From Sutcliffiella tianshenii (GTDB lineage Bacteria > Bacillota > Bacilli > Bacillales > Bacillaceae_I), in NCBI RefSeq assembly GCF_016908565.1, contig NZ_JAFBED010000008.1, forward strand, positions 52,150 through 116,149: a DNA stretch of 64,000 bases. Direction: 5' to 3'. The notes under the pieces were generated by a model that worked only from the letters and a program-made list of their open reading frames with translations, ran no database searches and was not told the DNA's origin. Positions within the stretch are counted from its first letter, which is position 1. Every line of letters starts with the position of its first letter. Of the stretch, positions 58,550 through 64,000 are shown in pieces. The position numbers were made by a program, and so were the translations under genes.

Positions 58550-60172
58550 ATGATGAATATACCTATGACTGTCAGTTCGCTACTAGAAAGAGCAGAAAAG
58601 TTCTTCCCGAATAAAGAGGTTGTTTCCCGCACACTCTCAGGTGTCGAGCGCTTTTCCTACAGGAAGATAGGGGAGCGGACAAGAAGGCTCTCAAGTGCAC
58701 TCGAGAAATTAGGTGTACAAAGAGGGGATAGAGTGGGGACGTTTGCATGGAACCATCATCGTCACCTTGAAACCTATTTTGGGATCCCTGGTATGGGGGC
58801 AGTGCTGCATACGATCAATATCCGTTTGGCCCCTGAGCATGTCTCCTATATCGTGAATCATGCCGAGGATGTTGTGCTCCTTGTGGATGAAGATCTCCTG
58901 CCTCTCGTGGAACGGGTCAAGGATCAGCTCGACACGGTAAAAGCGTTCATCATCATGACGGATAAAAAAGAGCTGCCGGAGACAAGGCTTCACCCTGTGT
59001 TTTCCTATGAGGATTTATTGGAAGAAGGAGACCCGAACTATTCCTTTGTAAAAGACATCGATGAAAATGACCCTGCCGGGATGTGCTATACTTCGGCAAC
59101 GACCGGAAATCCAAAAGGGGTCGTCTATTCCCATCGATCCCTTGTACTCCATAGCTTTGCACTTGGACTGGCTGATACTGCCGGGCTGTCCGAATATGAT
59201 ATATGTATGCCGGTGGTGCCGATGTTCCACGCGAATGCATGGGGGCTTCCTTTTGCAGCAACCTGGTTCGGTACGACACAGGTACTGCCTGGCCCGCAGT
59301 TTACGCCTCAGCTGCTTGCAGAGCTTATCGAGCAGGAAAATATCACGCTCACGGCAGGGGTGCCGACCATCTGGCTTGGGCTATTAAATGAACTGGAAAA
59401 AGGGGATTACGATACATCCAGCCTGCGAGCCATCCTTTGTGGAGGATCGGCAGCCCCGAGAGGGATGATCAAGGCCTTTGAGACAAAATATGGCATCCCG
59501 TTCCTACATGCATATGGAATGACCGAGACGACCCCTCTGGCGACGGTCTCCCGCCTGAAGAGCCATCAGACTGGTCTTGATGAAGAAAAGATGCTCGATA
59601 TCCGATCCATGCAGGGGCTCCTTGTCCCGGGACTGGATATGAAGGTAATTGGACCTGACGGGGAAGTGAAATGGGATGGCCAGGAAATGGGTGAGCTATG
59701 TCTCCGGGGACCATGGATCGCGGACGAATATTACAAGGATGAACGATCTCGTGATGCTTTCAAGGATGGTTGGCTTCATACCGGGGATGTCGTCACCATC
59801 GATCCAGAAGGCGTCGTGAAAATAGTCGACCGAACAAAAGACCTGATAAAAAGCGGTGGCGAATGGATTTCATCCGTTGATCTGGAGAATGCCATCATGG
59901 CACACGAAGCAGTCTTTGAAGCAAGCGTGGTGGCTGTTCCCCATGATGAATGGCAGGAAAGGCCAGTGGCGTGTGTGGTCCTGAAGGAAGCATATAAAGG
60001 GAAGGTGGAGAAACAGGAGATATTGGACTTCATCTCTCCGCAGTTCGCCAAATGGTGGCTTCCGGATGAAGTGATCTTTATGGAGGAAATCCCAAAAACC
60101 TCTGTAGGTAAATTCCTCAAGCGGGCACTTCGCGATATGGTGACAAAGGAAATGAGCGGCGCAGTGGAATAG
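58550..60172 (+). CDS. acyl-CoA ligase (AMP-forming), third of three, AlkK-like
   Basis: This 540-residue ligase has the variant P-loop MCYTSATTGNPKGVVYS, typical of medium/long-chain AlkK-type ligases. It also has GGSAAPRGMI, YGMTETTP, DRTKDLIKSGGEWISS and the catalytic Lys in TSVGKFLK. It is the last gene of the operon, 59 bases after the racemase. Three ligases in one operon suggest a family of related acids or re-activation of released intermediates. GAGGAAGGGG precedes the double ATG. Confidence 0.88.
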   Translation: MMNIPMTVSSLLERAEKFFPNKEVVSRTLSGVERFSYRKIGERTRRLSSALEKLGVQRGDRVGTFAWNHHRHLETYFGIPGMGAVLHTINIRLAPEHVSYIVNHAEDVVLLVDEDLLPLVERVKDQLDTVKAFIIMTDKKELPETRLHPVFSYEDLLEEGDPNYSFVKDIDENDPAGMCYTSATTGNPKGVVYSHRSLVLHSFALGLADTAGLSEYDICMPVVPMFHANAWGLPFAATWFGTTQVLPGPQFTPQLLAELIEQENITLTAGVPTIWLGLLNELEKGDYDTSSLRAILCGGSAAPRGMIKAFETKYGIPFLHAYGMTETTPLATVSRLKSHQTGLDEEKMLDIRSMQGLLVPGLDMKVIGPDGEVKWDGQEMGELCLRGPWIADEYYKDERSRDAFKDGWLHTGDVVTIDPEGVVKIVDRTKDLIKSGGEWISSVDLENAIMAHEAVFEASVVAVPHDEWQERPVACVVLKEAYKGKVEKQEILDFISPQFAKWWLPDEVIFMEEIPKTSVGKFLKRALRDMVTKEMSGAVE

Positions 60173-60188
60173 GGGATTGACTTGGATG

Positions 60189-60222
60189 GCGGGCTTCCGG
60201 TTTTGGGAGGCTCGTTTTTTTT
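60189..60222 (+). terminator. terminator of the sigma-54 acyl-CoA operon
   Basis: CGGGCTTCC and GGGAGGCTCG pair (two wobbles) around GGTTTT, followed by eight T residues. Confidence 0.8.
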
Positions 60223-60274
60223 GTGGAGGGGGGCGGGAAGTTGTGATGTTATGTGGACGGAGGTTGTGCGAAAA

Positions 60275-60412
60275 TTGTCGTTTTGTGCGTTTTATCGATA
60301 TGTGATTCATTTTCGTTGATATATAGAATTTTTTATTGATATATTAAAATTTTCGTTGATATCGTGTTCAAAATCATTGATATATCGAAATTTTCATTGA
60401 TATCCGGAATTC
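60275..60412 (-). repeat. phased 20-21-bp repeat element, copy B (inverted)
   Basis: TTCGTTGATA-like units (reverse complement TATCAACGAA) begin at 60291, 60312, 60332, 60352, 60373 and 60393, with 20-21-base spacing. Read on the minus strand it starts at GAATTC (60412-60407), includes ATATCGATAAAACGCA (60301-60286) and ends at CGACAA (60280-60275). This is the same order and nearly the same length (138 against 137) as copy A at 31911. It fills the gap between the acyl-CoA operon and the TIGR01777 gene. Confidence 0.75.
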
Positions 60413-60581
60413 ATCAAGGTTCTTCAACATCAGTTCAAAGAGTGAAGCCATATAAATACCGAAAATCACAGCATTAGTACCATGTTAAATGTTAAGATGG
60501 AAGTAGAATACCATAATTTAGTACGATGGCTTATCAAATTACATATGGAAGACAAAAAATCTTAGAAAGGACAGGGCCGAT

Positions 60582-61472
60582 ATGAATAAAAAGGTTATTT
60601 TAGCCGGCGGAACAGGCTTTATCGGGAAGTATCTCGAAAATGAGTTCCTGGAAAAAGGCTATGAAGTGAAAATTATCTCCAGACAGCCGCAACATATCTC
60701 TTGGGATGATAAAAAAGGAATTATTGCTGCCCTAGAGGGGTCGGAAATGCTGATCAATCTTGCCGGAAAGTCTGTCGATTGCCGCTACAATGAAAAGAAT
60801 AAAGAAATGATCATGAAATCAAGGACGGAAACGACAGAAATACTTGGTAAAGCCATTCTGGAAACTAGGCAGCCACCTGAACTTTGGCTCAACTCCAGTA
60901 CCGCAACCATTTATCGCCATGCAGAGGACAGGCCGATGACGGAGAAGGATGGGGATATCGGTACAGGATTCTCAGTGGATGTCGCGAAGGCATGGGAAGA
61001 AAGCCTATTCCAATTTCAGCTTCCACACACAAGGCAAATAGCGCTAAGGATTGCCATCGTGCTTGGGAAAGATGGCGGCGTGATGATTCCATTCAAGAAC
61101 CTGGTGAAATTCGGGTTTGGCGGTGTGCAAGGTCCAGGGAATCAGATGTTCAGCTGGATACATATTGAAGACGTCCATCAAATCATCCTTTTCTTGCAAA
61201 AGCGGAAAAATCTTTCAGGAGTATTTAACGTCGCTGCTCCAAATCCCATTTCAAACCGTGAGTTCATGGCTTCCCTAAGGCAAAAAATGAATCGAAGAAT
61301 CGGTCTCCCATCCCCGGAATGGCTGCTTGAAATAGGTGCAGTCGTCATAAGGACGGAAACCGAATTGATATTAAAAAGCAGATGGGTGATACCTGAAAGG
61401 CTGGAGCAGGAGGGCTATACCTTCAAGTATGAAAAAATAAATGAAGCATTGGATGAGATTATCGAAGGTTAA
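60582..61472 (+). CDS. TIGR01777-family epimerase (YfhF-like)
   Basis: This 296-residue SDR-like protein starts KKVILAGGTGFIGKYLENEF and continues LINLAGKSVDCRYNEKNKE, NSSTATIYRHAE and FSWIHIEDVHQIILF. It ends in the DUF1731-type tail (LPSPEWLLEIGAV to EGYTFKY). These are the TIGR01777 landmarks. The family occurs from bacteria to plastids; proposed roles include cell-division inhibition, but the reaction is unknown. It is a single gene behind the repeat element. Confidence 0.87.
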   Translation: MNKKVILAGGTGFIGKYLENEFLEKGYEVKIISRQPQHISWDDKKGIIAALEGSEMLINLAGKSVDCRYNEKNKEMIMKSRTETTEILGKAILETRQPPELWLNSSTATIYRHAEDRPMTEKDGDIGTGFSVDVAKAWEESLFQFQLPHTRQIALRIAIVLGKDGGVMIPFKNLVKFGFGGVQGPGNQMFSWIHIEDVHQIILFLQKRKNLSGVFNVAAPNPISNREFMASLRQKMNRRIGLPSPEWLLEIGAVVIRTETELILKSRWVIPERLEQEGYTFKYEKINEALDEIIEG

Positions 61473-61588
61473 TAAAGACTGGAAGCATTGACCGATTAGT
61501 AAGCAGTTTCAACTTTCATCACGAACCCCGATCCGTTTCAATTTCCGGATTAAGGGGAATGTTCCTTATAGACAGAAGGGAGCAGATT

Positions 61589-61966
61589 ATGATGACATTA
61601 TCAAACAATGAAATTAGTGTGTTGAAACAGAAGCTGACCGCAATGAAAAAGAGCATAGAGGAAAAACAGGAAAACAGCCTGCTTGACGAGTCCATGAGGG
61701 AATCGACAGGTGATATCACAACCGGAATCGGCAATCACCTTGCAGAAGGAAATGCCGAGCGTGTCGAGCGGGAACAAGAGCAAACCTTTGAACAGATCGA
61801 TGATAAGGTTCTTGGAGAAATTGACGAAGCATTGCACAGAATTGAAGAAGGTTCTTATGGTGTGTGCGTTGATACAGGTGAAGAGATTCCCTATGAACGT
61901 TTGGAAGCATTGCCGTATGCAAAAAGGACTGCACAAGCACAGGAAAAATATGATCAAGGTTATTGA
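61589..61966 (+). CDS. TraR/DksA-family protein with degenerate zinc finger (YocK-like)
   Basis: This 125-residue protein has an N-terminal coiled-coil region and a C-terminal YGVCVDTGEEIPYERLEALPYAKR. That follows the DksA/TraR zinc-finger pattern but keeps only one of the four cysteines, so zinc binding is unlikely. Bacillus YocK, a general-stress protein, has a similarly reduced finger as recalled. The true start is ATG 61589 after AAGGGAGC. Binding in the RNA-polymerase secondary channel is possible by family but not shown. Confidence 0.8.
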   Translation: MMTLSNNEISVLKQKLTAMKKSIEEKQENSLLDESMRESTGDITTGIGNHLAEGNAERVEREQEQTFEQIDDKVLGEIDEALHRIEEGSYGVCVDTGEEIPYERLEALPYAKRTAQAQEKYDQGY

Positions 61967-61978
61967 TTTTTCAAGGAG

Positions 61979-62010
61979 CCACCTTTTACTAAAAAGGTGG
62001 TTTTTAATTT
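61979..62010 (+). terminator. terminator of the TraR/DksA-like gene
   Basis: CCACCTTTT and AAAAGGTGG pair around ACTA, followed by TTTTTAATTTT. Confidence 0.87.
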
Positions 62011-62031
62011 TGGAAAAAGTTTAAAAATCAC

Positions 62032-62060
62032 TTGACATTATTTTCTATTCGCAATATAGT
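62032..62060 (+). promoter_or_regulatory. sigma-A promoter of the TetR gene
   Basis: TTGACA (62032-62037) and TATAGT (62055-62060) are spaced by exactly 17 bases; transcription would start near 62067, inside the operator. Confidence 0.82.
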
Positions 62061-62064
62061 TTAA

Positions 62065-62079
62065 TTAAACAGTGGTCAA
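62065..62079. promoter_or_regulatory. TetR operator 1
   Basis: TTAAACAGTGGTCAA fits the palindrome TTRACCANTGGTYAA with one mismatch. It covers the transcription start of the TetR gene and is repeated upstream of the next gene at 62685-62699. The similarity extends to flanking TTTAATTAA sequence. Confidence 0.72.
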
Positions 62080-62098
62080 TTAATTTAGAGGAGTCCTT

Positions 62099-62668
62099 AT
62101 GTCACCAAGAAAATCTGTCGCAGAAGAACTTACACAAGATAAAATAATGGATGCAGCTCGGGAACTGTTTACAAACAAAGGCTACCAGCACGTCTCGATG
62201 AGGCAGATAGCTTCATCACTCGGTTATAGCCATGGATCCCTATACTATCATTTCAAAAATAAAGCGGAACTTTTTTATGCAATGATCGAAAACGATTTTA
62301 AGTGGTTGGATCAGTGGCTGGACGAGGTTTTAGCATCTAATCTGACAAACGATGAGAAAATTCGTGAAGTGCTTTTGAAGTTCATTCAATTCGGACTTGA
62401 GAACAAAAGCCATTACGAAATGATGTTTATGGTGAGTGACGAAGATGTACGTAACTATATCAATACAGGGCCTAATAAATCCTATGAGAAATTTGCATAC
62501 TCGCTCGTCACATTGAGTAATCATAGGATATCCATTCAAAAAACCTGGTCCGTATTTCTGTCCCTGCATGGTTTTGTGAGTCATTATTGCAGATGTGAGG
62601 AAAGCTTCGAGGAAGTGGAGCCGTTAGCGAAAGGACATGTAGATTTTATCCTGAAATCTTTGGGGTAA
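62099..62668 (+). CDS. TetR-family transcriptional repressor
   Basis: This 189-residue repressor has an N-terminal TetR helix-turn-helix (KIMDAARELFTNKGYQHVSM, then SLGYSHGSLYYHFKNKAELF) and a ligand-binding C-terminal domain. It most likely represses itself and the adjacent NAD(P)-binding gene through the two matching operators. The ligand is unknown; the neighbouring reductase hints at a small hydrophobic or reactive carbonyl compound. GAGGAG precedes the ATG. Confidence 0.9.
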   Translation: MSPRKSVAEELTQDKIMDAARELFTNKGYQHVSMRQIASSLGYSHGSLYYHFKNKAELFYAMIENDFKWLDQWLDEVLASNLTNDEKIREVLLKFIQFGLENKSHYEMMFMVSDEDVRNYINTGPNKSYEKFAYSLVTLSNHRISIQKTWSVFLSLHGFVSHYCRCEESFEEVEPLAKGHVDFILKSLG

Positions 62669-62684
62669 AATTTTTTATCAGTAT

Positions 62685-62699
62685 TTGACCAATGGTTAA
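62685..62699. promoter_or_regulatory. TetR operator 2
   Basis: TTGACCAATGGTTAA is a near-perfect palindrome 17 bases before the epimerase-like start. Its reverse complement aligns with operator 1 including flanking TTTAATTAA. Confidence 0.72.
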
Positions 62700-62716
62700 T
62701 TAAAGGGGGATTTTAG

Positions 62717-63658
62717 ATGAGAAAAGCATTAGTAATCGGTGCATCAGGTGGAATGGGCTATGCCATCGTTAAGGAATTAGTCTGTCGAGGAATAGAGACT
62801 GTAGCTTTCGCAAGAGATGGGGCGAAACTGGAAGGACTATTTGGAAAAGAAGAATTAGTGGCGATACAGCCTGGAGATGCAGAGAATGCGCAACAGCTAA
62901 TAGAAGCAGCCGAAGGATGTGATGTAATTTTTCATGCCCTGAATATCCCTTACTCACAATGGAAAGAAAAGTTACTTCCTATCGTAAAGAACATTATAAA
63001 AGCTGCAGAAATGACTGGAGCAAAGCTTGCGGTTGTCGATAACATCTATGCTTATGGAAAAAGCAGTGCAAAATTATTATCAGAGGACACAGAGAAAAGG
63101 CCGCACACGAAAAAAGGGAAAATCCGATTGGAAATGGAACAACTTATTTTCAATTCAGACGTACCTGCTTTCATTGCGCACTTTCCGGATTTTTATGGTC
63201 CGAATGCAACCAATACCTACATGCATTATACGTTGAACCAAATAGTGTGGAAAAATAAAGCGGGATATGTAGGTCCGAAAACTATTGCAAGAGAATTCCT
63301 CCTCACCACTGATGGTGCCAAAGCAATGGTCACATTGGCGCTCCACCCGAAAGCGTACGGACAGAACTGGAACATTCCTGCTAACAGGACCATTACAGGT
63401 AATGAACTGGAGCTATTGATAAAAAATGAACTGGGAGAGAAAAAGTCCCTCTACTCCATTTCAAAACCGATGTTTGCTTTTTTTAGCCTGTTTGCCGGTA
63501 AGGACATGAGAGAGGGGCTGGAGATGCAGTACATTGCCAATGAGGCAACAATCCTTTCTGGGTCAAAATATGAAAACGAAATAGGACCACTACCCCGTAC
63601 TTCATATGAAAAAGGACTGAGGGAGACCATTCAATATATGAAAAATGGGAAAGATTGA
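62717..63658 (+). CDS. NAD(P)-binding epimerase/reductase-like protein
   Basis: This 313-residue extended/atypical SDR has the glycine motif VIGASGGMGYAIV, an AFARDG loop suggesting NADP, VVDNIYAYGKSS and FPDFYGPNATNTYM. It belongs to the NAD-dependent epimerase/NmrA-like group. It follows the TetR gene by 48 bases with a shared operator between, so it is the repressor's likely target. Expression when the TetR ligand is present suggests a detoxification role. AAAGGGGG precedes the ATG. Confidence 0.83.
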   Translation: MRKALVIGASGGMGYAIVKELVCRGIETVAFARDGAKLEGLFGKEELVAIQPGDAENAQQLIEAAEGCDVIFHALNIPYSQWKEKLLPIVKNIIKAAEMTGAKLAVVDNIYAYGKSSAKLLSEDTEKRPHTKKGKIRLEMEQLIFNSDVPAFIAHFPDFYGPNATNTYMHYTLNQIVWKNKAGYVGPKTIAREFLLTTDGAKAMVTLALHPKAYGQNWNIPANRTITGNELELLIKNELGEKKSLYSISKPMFAFFSLFAGKDMREGLEMQYIANEATILSGSKYENEIGPLPRTSYEKGLRETIQYMKNGKD

Positions 63659-63708
63659 GTAGAACTTTATAAGAGCCTCTGAACATCTGATTCTTTTGGA
63701 AGCCTAAT

Positions 63709-64000
63709 GGCTTTTTGGAAAAATGATTTAAATGAAAAAGCCAATAGCGGAGTGCTAATGGCTTTTTTGAACGATTCCTCCAATGAAAAAGCCAATAGCG
63801 GCGTGCTAATGGCTTTTATAAACGATTCCTCCAATGAAAAGGCCAATAGCGGCGTGCTAATGGCTTTTTTGAACGATTTCTCCAATGAAAAAGCCAATAG
63901 CGGCATGCTAATGGCTTTTTTGAACGATTCCTCCAATGAAAAAGCCAATAGCGGCGTGCTAATGGCTTTTATAAACGATTCCTCCAATGAAAAGGCCAAT
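63709..64000. repeat. 51-bp tandem hairpin array, continuing past the window
   Basis: Units begin at 63731, 63782, 63833, 63884, 63935 and 63986 (cut by the window end), with an exact 51-base period and a degenerate half-unit before them. Each unit contains AAAAAGCCAATAGC and GCTAATGGCTTTTT, which form a terminator-like hairpin in either direction. The unit at 63935 is identical to that at 63782, and the start of 63986 matches 63833, giving a 153-bp three-unit higher-order period. Because 51 is divisible by three, one frame stays open on each strand (17-residue repeats), but neither has a convincing start. Confidence 0.85.

Noticed and set aside
63667..63999. Minus-strand repeat ORF of 17-residue units
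   Set aside because: It lies wholly within the tandem array, has no ribosome site, and a plus-strand frame is equally open because the period is divisible by three.
63731..64000. Tandem 51-bp units considered as a CRISPR array
   Set aside because: The full 51 bases repeat with no variable spacer, and no cas genes are present.

Overview
The window is chromosomal DNA from a spore-forming, low-GC Bacillaceae (Bacillus sensu lato). Supporting signs are GGAGG-type ribosome binding sites with frequent TTG and GTG starts, compact U-tailed terminators, secreted subtilases, a KinB-like sporulation-type kinase, GerP-type spore proteins with a sigma-K-like promoter, an RsbR stressosome protein, a PatA aminotransferase and a PerR box. 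I cannot name the genus. There are no rRNA or tRNA genes, phage genes, insertion sequences or CRISPR arrays.

Layout. 1-783: end of a histidine kinase and its NarL-type response regulator. 878-2221: Na+-dependent amino-acid symporter. 2405-9224: protease cluster of four S8 subtilases in two related pairs; one has SLH repeats, and the last two share an unusual operator geometry. 9322-18382: patA, small membrane proteins, a purine permease, a PadR regulator, a KinB-like kinase, a lipoprotein, an MFS carrier and a PerR-boxed thiol-disulfide protein. 18558-20498: a second, diverged GerP-like spore cluster with an Hsp20 protein. 20681-22994: a degenerate HPr-like protein, an acyltransferase, a VOC protein and a small membrane protein. 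23110-27856: antibiotic-response operon, with an ABC-F protein behind an upstream-ORF/terminator attenuator followed by an ABC-2 exporter. 27980-34797: transporters, an epimerase, an aminoglycoside nucleotidyltransferase-like protein, a LysM protein and an RsgA GTPase. 35945-36369: a cobalamin riboswitch with no cobalamin gene behind it, then a GC-rich palindromic repeat.

39459-45741: a XylR-like ROK repressor diverges from uxaC-uxuA-uxuB-kdgA-kdgK, which would turn glucuronate into pyruvate and glyceraldehyde-3-phosphate; no hexuronate transporter is present. 45835-48525: leftward genes including RsbR and a D-2-hydroxyacid dehydrogenase. 48686-60172: sigma-54 regulon, with an HSD10-like dehydrogenase, a CBS-PAS-AAA+-Fis activator and a six-gene operon (three acyl-CoA ligases, LCAD-type dehydrogenase, thiolase, AMACR-like racemase). 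Two matching -24/-12 promoters and two matching 17-bp palindromes tie it together; the enzymes suggest degradation of methyl-branched acyl chains. 60582-63658: an epimerase, a TraR/DksA-like protein, and a TetR regulator sharing its operator with a neighbouring reductase.

Repeats. Two copies of a ~137-bp element with internal 20-21-bp periodicity lie 28 kb apart in opposite orientation (31911-32047 and 60275-60412). The window ends inside a 51-bp tandem hairpin array (63709 onward) with 153-bp higher-order periodicity. All functions are read from sequence motifs and recalled family features; no database search was run.
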